Shown in pieces: positions 14,898 to 23,227 of a DNA stretch of 41,205 nucleotides; within the stretch, counting starts at the first letter, position 1, and each line of letters begins with the position of its first letter. Below the pieces are notes generated by a model. It was not told where the DNA came from. It saw only the letters and a program-made list of their open reading frames with translations, and did no database searches. The stretch covers positions 1-41,205 of the IMG/VR virus record IMGVR_UViG_3300027976_000081. One strand, written 5' to 3'. This DNA is from a virus. A program made the position numbers and the translations under genes.

Positions 14898-15257
14898 TTA
14901 CGGTATCAATAAACGATAATTGTATGCTACTGGAGTTGAGGGGAACCCACCGCCACCACTATCGTTATTTAATCTCACTATATATAGGTTTCTGTCATCT
15001 AGAAAAGCGTATATCAATACCCTACCATCAGGGGATCCCCAGGGTAATGTAGTCTGTTGGCCAGTCCCTGCTACATTTGTAGTAGCCGAGACTTGGAATA
15101 TTAAGTTATCGCTATTAAAGTTATGAGCAATAACTTCAGTTGTAGATACTTCACCAGCTCCAGGTAAAAGAGCTACCACGAATGTGCCACTACCCTGTCG
15201 TAGTACTTTGTTAGAACTAGCTTTAGACGTCATCTGGAGTTTGCTAAAATCAGGCAT
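14898..15257 (-). CDS. Short beta-rich fibre-like protein, 119 aa
   Basis: This is the last of four consecutive short virion-type frames (16347 to 14898) joined by 1-nt overlaps or short gaps. It has alternating hydrophobic residues, a glycine run (NNDSGGGGFPSTP) and a Tyr-rich end (VAYNYRLLIP). It looks like a beta-sandwich tail or head fibre. It starts at the base of the previous stop (15257). No catalytic residues are apparent. Confidence 0.6.
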   Translation of the reverse strand: MPDFSKLQMTSKASSNKVLRQGSGTFVVALLPGAGEVSTTEVIAHNFNSDNLIFQVSATTNVAGTGQQTTLPWGSPDGRVLIYAFLDDRNLYIVRLNNDSGGGGFPSTPVAYNYRLLIP

Positions 15258-15607
15258 TATTCTACACTTTCTTCATAAAATCTATAATATATTACTCCAC
15301 TGATAGCAGAACCGTTATTCTCTGAGATTGTTACATTTAAATTAGTAGAATCTAAATAAACAGTGTCAACTTGTCCACCGTTACCATCTATAGCATAACT
15401 AGCTGTACTACTAAAAAGAGGGAAGACCTTACCACTGGTGTATTTATAGAAAGCTACAAAATAAGGTTTATAGGGTAGGCCATGAGGAATAGTAAAGTTT
15501 GTAAAGCCAAACGCACCAACAGAGAAAGCTAGGCTGCCTCTAGTAAATACTCGTTGATAGCGGAAGTCGCTTGAGAAGGCTAGTCTGGATGGTCTACTGG
15601 CACTCAT
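15257..15607 (-). CDS. Short beta-rich fibre-like protein, 116 aa
   Basis: A beta-sandwich-like composition is rich in Phe, Tyr and Ser (FSVGAFGFTNFTIPHGLPYK; VIYYRFYEE). It contains an H-x-LP-x-KP segment typical of phage tail and baseplate beta domains that meet a receptor or trimer axis. It shares one base with each neighbour. Possible roles are a receptor-binding accessory or decoration of the nozzle. Confidence 0.6.
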   Translation of the reverse strand: MSASRPSRLAFSSDFRYQRVFTRGSLAFSVGAFGFTNFTIPHGLPYKPYFVAFYKYTSGKVFPLFSSTASYAIDGNGGQVDTVYLDSTNLNVTISENNGSAISGVIYYRFYEESVE

Positions 15608-15924
15608 TAGTACTCCGTCTTATCTGCCCATACGCGGACTCTTACAGTGCCACTTCTGTCGGCTACGGCATATATGAGATTGTTAAGGCTGTAGCCATAA
15701 AAGACTATAGCACCAGCTACCGTATTATTAGTGGAGCTCCTACCAGCCTGATACCAATAAGCAGAACTAGTAGGTTTAAACTCTAAACTATAGAGTGGTG
15801 GGAAGGCGCCTTCAACTGGGGTATGGACTAAAGTAGTGCCAGTATTCACAGCTACCTCTGTATCTGTTATCAACTGTTCTATGTTCCAAGATGATAGATA
15901 ATTCAGTTTATCATTGTCAGCCAT
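15607..15924 (-). CDS. Short beta-rich fibre-like protein, 105 aa
   Basis: It starts MADNDKLNYL, sharing MADN with the next protein upstream (MADNVSAVG), and has a Trp/Tyr-rich beta core (TSSAYWYQAGRSSTNN) and a charged Tyr end (WADKTEY). N-terminal similarity suggests the two proteins use a common docking segment. The ribosome site AAGGAG stands before its ATG. Function is inferred from genomic position. Confidence 0.6.
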   Translation of the reverse strand: MADNDKLNYLSSWNIEQLITDTEVAVNTGTTLVHTPVEGAFPPLYSLEFKPTSSAYWYQAGRSSTNNTVAGAIVFYGYSLNNLIYAVADRSGTVRVRVWADKTEY

Positions 15925-15933
15925 TACAACTCC

Positions 15934-16347
15934 TTAGAAAGCATCATTTACGCTGAAGCCAGCTTTAGCTATTGCTTGACCGCCAGTACCGTCTGGTAGA
16001 ACACCAATCTGTACTATGTTCTTACCACTAGAAGGGTCATACCAATACCAAGTTGCAAGATCCATTTTGAATACTAGTTGGGTATCAGTAGCAGAAGAAA
16101 CATCAACACCAGCCTGAGAAACTTTAATTCCAAAGTCTTGGCCAGCGCCCCAACCATTAGCTTGATAGCCAATAATCATACGCTTGGTAGTTCCATCAGA
16201 GAACACCTGTGTTTTCAGTAAAGTGTTTAGCCTGTTAATAACATCATTCAAAGCTCTGATTTGAACTTCCTGAGAAGAACCAGGAGTGACTGGAGGTAAG
16301 TAACCGCCAGATAGACCAGCACCTACTGCGCTTACATTGTCAGCCAT
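15934..16347 (-). CDS. Short fibre-like protein, 137 aa
   Basis: A helical N-terminus (QEVQIRALNDVINRLNTLLK) is followed by a beta-rich, Gly-rich C-terminus (MIIGYQANGWGAGQDFGIKV; LATWYWYDPSSGKNIVQIG). This resembles a coiled-coil stalk with a beta head. It begins at the stop of the nozzle gene (16347), so it is translated together with it. A trimeric fibre attached to the nozzle is a reasonable inference. Confidence 0.6.
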   Translation of the reverse strand: MADNVSAVGAGLSGGYLPPVTPGSSQEVQIRALNDVINRLNTLLKTQVFSDGTTKRMIIGYQANGWGAGQDFGIKVSQAGVDVSSATDTQLVFKMDLATWYWYDPSSGKNIVQIGVLPDGTGGQAIAKAGFSVNDAF

Positions 16348-18326
16348 TACTTAACTCGACCACTCTTGATTTGTGCCATATAACCGTATAAATCTACAGG
16401 GGCGGCTAAGTAATCACATTCAAAACGGAACTGTGTGTGTTTGCCACGGCCACTCATTGGTACTTTAGTGTCAACAAGCCTATCGCCATCACCCCAAACA
16501 GTACCATCATTCCAGTAAAACTGTCCCCATGTTGCACCACCTGGATTTACAGGGAATTGAGCTAGCTGTGGATTATCAGCGAAATCTACATCTTTACCGA
16601 CCATGAGTACATAAGCAGAGTCAGTGGGTCTTACATACGGTCTGAAGCGCTTAATACGGTCTTTAGCAGAGCCAGAACCATAAGGCTTATATGCAGTCCA
16701 GTATCTAAAGGAGATGATCTTACCTAGGTCACTCTCACTGTTCTCACCAAGATATAGTGCTCCACACTTTGAACTGAATTCAATCATCTGGTTATTATCT
16801 TGTGTCCATTCTAATGAGCCAGTTACTGGGCGCCCTGAGTCTTGGAACCATTGTAAGTGCTTATTGCTATCTTTTTTGGAGAGTTCAAGGAGTAGCATAT
16901 TCTCTGACTGTAGATCAAGGCCAGATGGGTAATAAACTCTGAGTTGGTTACGGTACAGATGCAGACGGACCTTACTTGTATCCTGGATTGATTGTAGTGC
17001 TGGCTCTACCTTCTCAGAAAGGATCTCGTCTTCAATGCCGTTATATCGGTAGATATGCTTGTCGTCTGCCATAAAGTAGATGTAGTTGCGATCCACAGCT
17101 ATGGCTTCGTCAGACACAGCGCCCTTAGTACCAATAGCTTCTTTACGAGTAAATGAACTGAGGTCAGAGCCATAGAGTGTGTGTTTAGTCTCACGAGTGA
17201 ATATGACTAGATTATCCTGGAACACGCGCCAACCAGCTATCCAGTCAGGTGATTTAGGATTCGGTACATAGAAGAAATCTACAGAACGGTAACTTGTGAA
17301 GTTGTAGAGTTCAGAGAAATTTATACGAGTAGGGTCATTAGCAGGCACGAAGAAAGCTCTGTTCTGGAAGATGATTATATGAGTTGGTGTGCCAGCAACA
17401 TTAGCAATATCTGAGACAGTTGTACCGTCCCATTGTCGAGCTGGCTTTATACCATCGACCCACATAGTCTTATCGTCTACTTGTACGAATCTGACCTTCT
17501 TAGCGACAGCGCCAACATCAGCATTGATACTAGTAGGTACGCCCAGATCAGTTACTGAATATACGTTAGTACCCATCGCGAATAAAGTACGGTTAGCTAG
17601 ATCTGATGGGTAACGACGAGTGAATCCAAGTATTTCGCCAACTGTGGATAAGTAGCTTTTGTAGCGCCAAGTATAGCCTAATGCAGTGTAAACACCCCCA
17701 GGTGTTGCTGTTGATTGACCACCAGTTGCAGCTGTTCGATTTAAAGCATAAGTGGAAGCTCCGCCAGTTTCAACACGGACACGATGCCAGTACTGTGTGC
17801 CATTAGTGAGTGTAGGCGCATCGATGAAGTAAGCAGGCAAGTATTGGAAGCTAGCAGAGATGAGTCCTGAAGATATTGAACCTTGCGCTAACAACGTGCC
17901 TGGGACTCCTGCACTATCAGCATAGATCTCTACTATTACTGAGCCACCGCCTGCTACGCTTGTTTTTATCTCGTATTCTAATTTAGTGAGTGCACCGCTG
18001 GATGAGGGTGTGAATGGTTCAACTAACCAAGTTAGCGCGGTGAATGTAGCTTCCCCAGTTGATGCAGCAACATTCTGCACGTTAAGAGTCTCGCCTACAG
18101 GAGTAGACAATCGAGTGGACCCCTTACGAGTACGGATAGCAACACGAGTTTCCCCGTCTTGTCGAGCATACATACGGCAGTTTGAGTTATAAGGGCTTTC
18201 TCCAAGAGGCATTACCTGGTCTGGCGTAATGAGGTTCAAGCCACGAAGATCGTAAACTTCATCAACTCGTGGGACACTACCAGCCTGCGTACGGCGTCTT
18301 TGAGCTTTATTAAAGTTACTTTGCAT
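16347..18326 (-). CDS. Tail nozzle protein, P22 gp10/T7 gp12-like, with inserted beta domain
   Basis: The product is 659 aa. The N-terminus (VDEVYDLRGLNLITPDQVMP) and the repeated blade-like stretches (QNRAFFVPANDPTRINFSEL; IFTRETKHTLYGSDLSSFTR; YIYFMADDKHIYRYNGIEDE) fit the beta-propeller of podoviral tail nozzles. Residues about 90-215 look like a separate beta-sandwich insertion (VAGGGSVIVEIYADSAGVPG; TQYWHRVRVETGG) of a type found in secreted and surface proteins. The nozzle closes the head after packaging and channels DNA. It shares one base with the adaptor gene upstream and one with the fibre gene downstream. Confidence 0.75.
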   Translation of the reverse strand: MQSNFNKAQRRRTQAGSVPRVDEVYDLRGLNLITPDQVMPLGESPYNSNCRMYARQDGETRVAIRTRKGSTRLSTPVGETLNVQNVAASTGEATFTALTWLVEPFTPSSSGALTKLEYEIKTSVAGGGSVIVEIYADSAGVPGTLLAQGSISSGLISASFQYLPAYFIDAPTLTNGTQYWHRVRVETGGASTYALNRTAATGGQSTATPGGVYTALGYTWRYKSYLSTVGEILGFTRRYPSDLANRTLFAMGTNVYSVTDLGVPTSINADVGAVAKKVRFVQVDDKTMWVDGIKPARQWDGTTVSDIANVAGTPTHIIIFQNRAFFVPANDPTRINFSELYNFTSYRSVDFFYVPNPKSPDWIAGWRVFQDNLVIFTRETKHTLYGSDLSSFTRKEAIGTKGAVSDEAIAVDRNYIYFMADDKHIYRYNGIEDEILSEKVEPALQSIQDTSKVRLHLYRNQLRVYYPSGLDLQSENMLLLELSKKDSNKHLQWFQDSGRPVTGSLEWTQDNNQMIEFSSKCGALYLGENSESDLGKIISFRYWTAYKPYGSGSAKDRIKRFRPYVRPTDSAYVLMVGKDVDFADNPQLAQFPVNPGGATWGQFYWNDGTVWGDGDRLVDTKVPMSGRGKHTQFRFECDYLAAPVDLYGYMAQIKSGRVK

Positions 18327-19015
18327 TAGTAGTCTCTATCTACTCTGTAACCGCCACTCCTGCGCCCACGATTAGTCTTAACGACTTGGGGGCCAACCTT
18401 AAAACCGCCACGACCATAGTTCTTGATAAAAGCAGTTCTAAGCCCTTGCAATCGGTTTAACTCAGCATCAGCTTCTGGGTAATCCTCATTAACGCGCATA
18501 ACACGTTCAAGGGTACCGATAGTCATTAGTTCACGATTATTTATTGGTAGTTCACATTCGTCTGTGGCTGCTACCATCAATACTGGTGAGCGGAGATAGT
18601 CTAAAGTTATATTGTAAATAGCGTCAGTACGTGATTGGAAGCGTAAGCCTTCACCAAAGAAAGTCCAATCGCGGATTTTAGCAGTCGTAGCGACACTAAA
18701 GTTGGCGTAGCGTGACATGAATTCGTCATACTCAATGAAGCCAGTCTTGGTTATATTGCGATAAGTTGAAACGTTGTCTAAAACAATAAGATTTATTAAG
18801 TTCATAAAATCTTCAGGCAAGTCTTTTTGAGATGAATTAGCTGCAACAGATAGAGTCTCGTTTTGCTCCATGAAGCGGATGCGATTGTCATTGAATAGTT
18901 CAAACTGAAAATCATTAGCAGCGCGATCTATTGTAGTATCTGGGAAGCCACTATCATCAAGTTTGTCTTTTACTGCTGTTCGGATGTCGCTTAGTGTGAA
19001 TTTTTCAAATGCCAT
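18326..19015 (-). CDS. Portal-tail adaptor protein (gp4/gp11-like)
   Basis: The product is 229 aa. The N-terminal helix pair (FTLSDIRTAVKDKLDDSGFP; RAANDFQFELFNDNRIRFME) followed by a beta part (SVAANSSQKDLPEDFMNLIN) and a C-terminal helix plus basic Gly/Arg tail (GRRSGGYRVDRDY) is the layout of podoviral adaptors such as P22 gp4, T7 gp11 and the SU10-type portal adaptor. It forms a ring between portal and nozzle. Position directly before the nozzle gene supports it. The leader contains AATAAGCATATAAGG. Confidence 0.75.
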   Translation of the reverse strand: MAFEKFTLSDIRTAVKDKLDDSGFPDTTIDRAANDFQFELFNDNRIRFMEQNETLSVAANSSQKDLPEDFMNLINLIVLDNVSTYRNITKTGFIEYDEFMSRYANFSVATTAKIRDWTFFGEGLRFQSRTDAIYNITLDYLRSPVLMVAATDECELPINNRELMTIGTLERVMRVNEDYPEADAELNRLQGLRTAFIKNYGRGGFKVGPQVVKTNRGRRSGGYRVDRDY

Positions 19016-19089
19016 ATTTTTCCTTATATGCTTATTTTGGAGATTCTGTATACACAGCTAATCTTACCCCAATTATATCACGAAAAAAG

Positions 19090-19245
19090 TTATTTCTTAG
19101 TAACAGGCGTAACATTGTCCTGCTCTAATTGTTGCATTCTTGCTTGTAATGCTCGTAGATTGGTCTGGGCAGTTTCTAGTGCGACTACCTGTTCGTATGC
19201 TAGGCTCTTGAGTTGCTGAATATCTTCGATTCTTGAAATGTCCAT
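19090..19245 (-). CDS. Small coiled-coil protein, 51 aa
   Basis: ATG 19245 follows AGGAGATTAACTA and overlaps the stop of the upstream frame (TAATG). The sequence is a single amphipathic helix (LKSLAYEQVVALETAQTNLR; ALQARMQQLEQDN) with a basic end. Short coiled-coil proteins of this kind accompany fibre genes in many phages and may be chaperones or structural. A TATAAT-like string follows its stop on the minus strand. Confidence 0.7.
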   Translation of the reverse strand: MDISRIEDIQQLKSLAYEQVVALETAQTNLRALQARMQQLEQDNVTPVTKK

Positions 19246-19370
19246 TAGTTAATCTCCTCTGTTATTACTTTGACTACTTTTTCTAACTCTACTACATCTA
19301 TGAGTGGTTTAGCGGATTCTACTAGTGTTATTGTTTGTTGTGCAACATCGCTAGACTCAAAACTCTGCAC
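19245..19370 (-). CDS. Downstream frame of possible +1 frameshift gene (41 aa if GTG start)
   Basis: The open frame reads MQSFESSDVAQQTITLVESA onward to VITEEIN. Its only near-start codon, GTG 19370, lacks a properly spaced ribosome site because AAAGG touches it. It overlaps the end of the frame 19482-19357 by 14 nt in the +1 phase. The junction offers TTT TGA G, where a +1 slip by tRNA-Phe on TTTT would join the two frames into one 78-aa protein. Independent translation, frameshift or an indel are all possible. Confidence 0.5.
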   Translation of the reverse strand: MQSFESSDVAQQTITLVESAKPLIDVVELEKVVKVITEEIN

Positions 19371-19482
19371 CTTTAATAGTAAACCGAACAGTTGCACCGA
19401 CAAGTGTAGTAGCTACTCCGTTTTTCTGATAGTTGAGGGTTATACTGTATGTAGTCCCTCTGTTAATTTTCAAATTTGCCAT
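19357..19482 (-). CDS. Short N-terminal fragment, fibre/BppU-like opening, 41 aa
   Basis: ATG 19482 has a strong AAAAAGGAG site. The opening (LKINRGTTYSITLNYQKNGV; LVGATVRFTIKGAEF) matches, from memory, the N-terminal strand pattern of BppU-like or tail-fibre accessory proteins, which are usually around 100 aa or longer. It stops at TGA 19357-19359 within GAG TTT TGA G, preceded by SD-like AAAGGTG. The truncated length together with the open downstream frame is odd. Confidence 0.6.
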   Translation of the reverse strand: MANLKINRGTTYSITLNYQKNGVATTLVGATVRFTIKGAEF

Positions 19483-19498
19483 AATGTCTCCTTTTTAA

Positions 19499-21961
19499 TT
19501 ATACACTGTTATTTCTTATAAACTTAGCCAGCTTGTTGGTATCTACTACTACCTTACCCTTTTGAGTTCCAGTATAAGTGGTGGTGTCGCTCCATATTGC
19601 AGTTCTTGTAGCTTCGGCAGCAGCAGCAGGGTCACCTAGTGTTTCTGGTGTTAGCTGGAAAGCAAGTGGTTGACCCTCATACCAGATGTCAAGACCAGAT
19701 ATAAGGTTAGTACCTCCGTTAAGGTCATCAACGAAAGCCTTTCCGCCAGCTACTGTACCCCTAGCAGTTAATCTAACTGTTGCTACATCGCTTGTACCAG
19801 AGGTGTTGACAAGTCCAAGCCTATAAACAGCGTTGTTGCTTGTCGGGTCGGTTGTCTTAGTCATGGTAACTGTTTGGTCAGCTACTAATGAACCAGGTAG
19901 GAATAACTCAGCCGTTAGAGTCGAGCCAACGTCAGCTAGTGCAGTTGCATTGCACCAGAAATCACCAAAGACTGAGATAACTTCGCCGACTCTGACAGGT
20001 ATACGATATTGAAATCTAAGACCAGTAGCCGTTTCAGGTAACAGAGCAGTAGCTAATGAACCTGCTGTAGCAACAGTGGTTTCGTCTAATCCTGCGCCAG
20101 ATGAGTACCCTGAACCATTTGTGGTGTACCAACGGTGTCGGTTATTAGTTGTGTTATACCTATGGAATCTTGCTAGAGAACCCTCTAACTGGTTAATATA
20201 GTTACTTATTAAAGTAGCAGACCCGAAGTTGCAGCTATTAAATAGAGCGGTGTTTTGTGTTGAGCTAATTGTAAGAATGTCTATAGCGTTAGTAAAGAAA
20301 TTACCAAATCCGCAGTTGTTAAACTCACTCTCTGTAGAGCCATTTAACACGATTGCTTGTAGCCTACCTGCGTTAAAACTACAAGAGTTAAAAGTATTAC
20401 TACCAGATGATGCGACACTGACTGCACCAATGTTAGCTGTAGCGTTTGAGTTAGTTCCGTAACTATGGCAATTAGTGAATGTATTTTTATACGAAGTAAC
20501 TGCTAGACCGATAAACTGACCACCAGTAGTTCCAGCTTGTCCGTTAAAGTAAAAGCAATCCACAAAGTTTTTGTTAGATGTTGTGGATACGCCTAAAGCT
20601 GCGTTAGACAAGTTCGTAGCGAGGCAGTTATAAAAGATGAGTCCTGAAATCGTTTGTGTAGACGTAGTTCCTTGGATGTTTATGACGTTACGGTTGCCAG
20701 TAGAGTTTTCAAATATAACAGCGTTATCGTAAGTAGAGGCAAAACCAGTCGCTGATGTTAAGTAATCAAGGTTTAACCCATGAGATGATGCTCCTGATGG
20801 GTGCTCAAACCTACAGCCGTTAAACGAACTGCCAGAGTTAGCGACTGCCATATATGCCTTATAACCTCTTGTTGTAGTGAGAGGCTTAACAACACAGTTG
20901 CTTGTCATATTAGCAATATGCACACCTACTGCATGAGTAAAACTTAAACCACTTTCAGCACCGCCAGAAGTAGCAGAAAGCACATAAGATGTGCCAGAGT
21001 TACGAGTAATTATAAAACGCTTTTCATTCTGGTTATGAGCGGTTGATGTACCTACGACTATTTCATCGCCTACTTGCCAATCTTTAGTTACGCTAATTAT
21101 CATAGGACTTGCTGCCGTTCCTAGACCAGAAGCGTATGTTGAGAAGTTATTTCGTCTCAAGCCTACAAATAAGAATTGTCCACCACGACTATTGGTAGCT
21201 TGCATAAACCCAAACTGACCGTTAGTTGTATTACTATCAATTATAGTTGTAGATACCCTTGTCATGTCAGCTACGTTACCAGAGCCATTGTATATGCCAG
21301 TTCCATAAGTGTTAATTGAACCCCTGATAGTTACTGTAGTAGAGACGGCTGTATCGTAAAGTACTGTTCCACCAGTTCCTACGGTTACAGCGGCACCAAC
21401 AGAAGCTAAGAAGCCGTTAGATTGTAAAGTCTCCAAACCATCGCCAATCACGTTTGCTACTGTACCTGAGAGAGTTAAAGTCTTAGCTGTCATACCAGAG
21501 TTATGAAAGCCAGCCACCCATAAGTTATCATTGGCGTTTAGTGTTGTGGCGGTGTTATAAGTTACGCTAGTTGTTATGGTAGTGCCACTACCTGATACAA
21601 GCGACCCAGAGGTACCTGTATCGTTAGCTGCTCTAACGGTATAAGCCAAAGCGGTGAGTGTTGCAAAAGTGTAGGGAGTTGTAAAGCGAGCATAATTCCA
21701 GCCAAGTCTAATATCTGCGGGGTTCATAGTGGCAGATACTTTTGGTACTCCTGACTCCAATAAGCTAATAACTGCATTACCGAGTGTTGGTACACCATTA
21801 TAAAAAACCCATATACCAGTGGCAGCATTAACGAGGTTAGGTGCAGTAAAGCCAACCGATGTTATACCAGCAGTTGTCAGGTTAGAGTTCGTACCACCAA
21901 GAGTAGTCGTACCTATATGGTCGTCGAATACACCTGCTGAGACAAAAGTTTTAAGTGCCAT
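19499..21961 (-). CDS. Large tail fibre/spike with right-handed beta-helix
   Basis: The product is 820 aa. The N-terminal about 190 residues form a beta-sandwich attachment region (GVFDDHIGTTTLGGTNSNLT). Residues about 275-350 resemble a G8-like domain (SVTKDWQVGDEIVVGTSTAH; KRFIITRNSGTSYVLSATSG). Residues about 350-580 repeat short N/S/T/G-rich turns with internal asparagines and cysteines (NSGSSFNGCRFEHPSG; FVDCFYFNGQAGTTGGQFIG), the look of a parallel beta-helix. The C-terminal part is another beta-sandwich (EVISVFGDFWCNATALADVG). The likely role is host surface binding, perhaps depolymerisation, but no catalytic acids can be assigned by eye. Confidence 0.7.
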   Translation of the reverse strand: MALKTFVSAGVFDDHIGTTTLGGTNSNLTTAGITSVGFTAPNLVNAATGIWVFYNGVPTLGNAVISLLESGVPKVSATMNPADIRLGWNYARFTTPYTFATLTALAYTVRAANDTGTSGSLVSGSGTTITTSVTYNTATTLNANDNLWVAGFHNSGMTAKTLTLSGTVANVIGDGLETLQSNGFLASVGAAVTVGTGGTVLYDTAVSTTVTIRGSINTYGTGIYNGSGNVADMTRVSTTIIDSNTTNGQFGFMQATNSRGGQFLFVGLRRNNFSTYASGLGTAASPMIISVTKDWQVGDEIVVGTSTAHNQNEKRFIITRNSGTSYVLSATSGGAESGLSFTHAVGVHIANMTSNCVVKPLTTTRGYKAYMAVANSGSSFNGCRFEHPSGASSHGLNLDYLTSATGFASTYDNAVIFENSTGNRNVINIQGTTSTQTISGLIFYNCLATNLSNAALGVSTTSNKNFVDCFYFNGQAGTTGGQFIGLAVTSYKNTFTNCHSYGTNSNATANIGAVSVASSGSNTFNSCSFNAGRLQAIVLNGSTESEFNNCGFGNFFTNAIDILTISSTQNTALFNSCNFGSATLISNYINQLEGSLARFHRYNTTNNRHRWYTTNGSGYSSGAGLDETTVATAGSLATALLPETATGLRFQYRIPVRVGEVISVFGDFWCNATALADVGSTLTAELFLPGSLVADQTVTMTKTTDPTSNNAVYRLGLVNTSGTSDVATVRLTARGTVAGGKAFVDDLNGGTNLISGLDIWYEGQPLAFQLTPETLGDPAAAAEATRTAIWSDTTTYTGTQKGKVVVDTNKLAKFIRNNSV

Positions 21962-22185
21962 TAGACTTCCAGTATATCCCCGACTTTAAGTTTCCTCACC
22001 GACTTGTATTTAAACTCAAACTGGCTAGTGATAGACTTGATCGTGTCTGCTAATTGTTCTACGTCTGCGGTAGCTGAACTTGATGTCAGTACTTTGTTAT
22101 TACCGTTCAGTATGTCAAATGCTGCTGATTGTTGTAGGTTTGGTTCTACTTCGCTGATACTTGTTATTATTGCTTTAAATGCCAT
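21961..22185 (-). CDS. Hypothetical virion-associated protein, 74 aa
   Basis: The gene shares one base with the start of the 820-aa fibre gene (21961) and has an AGGAG site just before its ATG. A small mixed fold ends with a beta hairpin (FKYKSVRKLKVGDILEV). Position directly before the fibre suggests a connector or fibre-assembly factor. No motif is seen. Confidence 0.6.
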   Translation of the reverse strand: MAFKAIITSISEVEPNLQQSAAFDILNGNNKVLTSSSATADVEQLADTIKSITSQFEFKYKSVRKLKVGDILEV

Positions 22186-22193
22186 GATGTCTC

Positions 22194-23204
22194 CTAGTTA
22201 TATGTTTTTGCCGCTAATGATGTAAATGTATTATTAAACAAAATGTCCCCATCTGCATATTGAATAGTGGTCGGTGATGCAGACTCATCAATCCTAGTAA
22301 TCTGCCAGGCTGCCGTTGCAGTACTAATACTTGCTCCTGTGGGCACAGCCTTGCCGATATAGGTAACATTCGTGGTTGTAGTATCGTCTATAATAGTAAC
22401 GTATTTAGTTTCACCACCTCCTCCTCCGCCAGCTACAACTGTCACTGGGATAGATCCATCTGCTTCAGTAGCTACCTGTACAGATAGACCAGTAATAGGA
22501 TCCTTATAAGGAACCATTCCGCCTCCGCCACCTCCTCCGCCGCCACCGCCAAACTTCTTCTTTTCTATTTTTGTGAGTAACTCATTAGCTTTTTCAAGAT
22601 GTTGTTCAACAGTAGTAAGATCTGTAGGGATAAATTCTGGTGCTTCATAGGCACGGATGGCAGTGACCGCATCAACTAGTGGCTGCACCAGCGTAGAGAT
22701 GTCTAGCTTTTCGACTACTACTTGAGCTTTAGGAACCTTAACATTAACGTCTGGTGCTTTGACTGTTAGTTGGCCAGCAAGACCCTTGATAGCACTGATA
22801 GTCTCATCTAGTTTTGTATTAGTGCTTGAGAAGTCTACCTTGACCGATTCTGGAGCTTCTGGGAGGTCGTTAGGTTTCTTTTCAAGTTCTAGTACAACTT
22901 TCTCTAAAAGAGTCGTCAGAGGACTTATATCGAGGGCATTTGCTTCGACCTTTTCAGATAGTTCACCAATAGCAGTAACAACCTTGGCCGCGTCAGGAGT
23001 ACCAATCTCTTTCAGCTGGTTAGTAATCTCAGTTTTACTAGTTCTACCATTAAGGAATTTTATAAGTATTTTAGTGGTGGCTAGTTGAGCCTGGCGGATT
23101 TGGTCTAGTTTATCCAGTTCAGCCTGATGACGTTCCAGTTCAGCTTGCTTCTCAAGTCTTACAGCTGTTTTCTTTTGGTTTTCTAATATTTTAGCAGATG
23201 GCAT
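22194..23204 (-). CDS. Coiled-coil stalk protein with polyglycine hinge, 336 aa
   Basis: The N-terminal about 60 residues are a strong coiled coil (ARVLEKQ-type heptads; ELERHQAELDKLDQIRQAQL). A helical middle (KVEANALDISPLTTLLEKVV) and an extended Val/Pro/Lys segment (KAPDVNVKVPKAQVVVE) follow. There is a run of 11 glycines near residue 220 and a six-glycine run near residue 260. The C-terminal beta domain (TIIDDTTTTNVTYIGKAVPT) looks like a head. The shape suggests a flexible fibre or head-fibre stalk. It is the first gene after the terminator at 23228, so it probably needs its own promoter or readthrough; GCTATAAT lies just upstream. Confidence 0.65.
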   Translation of the reverse strand: MPSAKILENQKKTAVRLEKQAELERHQAELDKLDQIRQAQLATTKILIKFLNGRTSKTEITNQLKEIGTPDAAKVVTAIGELSEKVEANALDISPLTTLLEKVVLELEKKPNDLPEAPESVKVDFSSTNTKLDETISAIKGLAGQLTVKAPDVNVKVPKAQVVVEKLDISTLVQPLVDAVTAIRAYEAPEFIPTDLTTVEQHLEKANELLTKIEKKKFGGGGGGGGGGGMVPYKDPITGLSVQVATEADGSIPVTVVAGGGGGGETKYVTIIDDTTTTNVTYIGKAVPTGASISTATAAWQITRIDESASPTTIQYADGDILFNNTFTSLAAKTYN

Positions 23205-23227
23205 GTTGTTATTATAGCAAAAACAAC

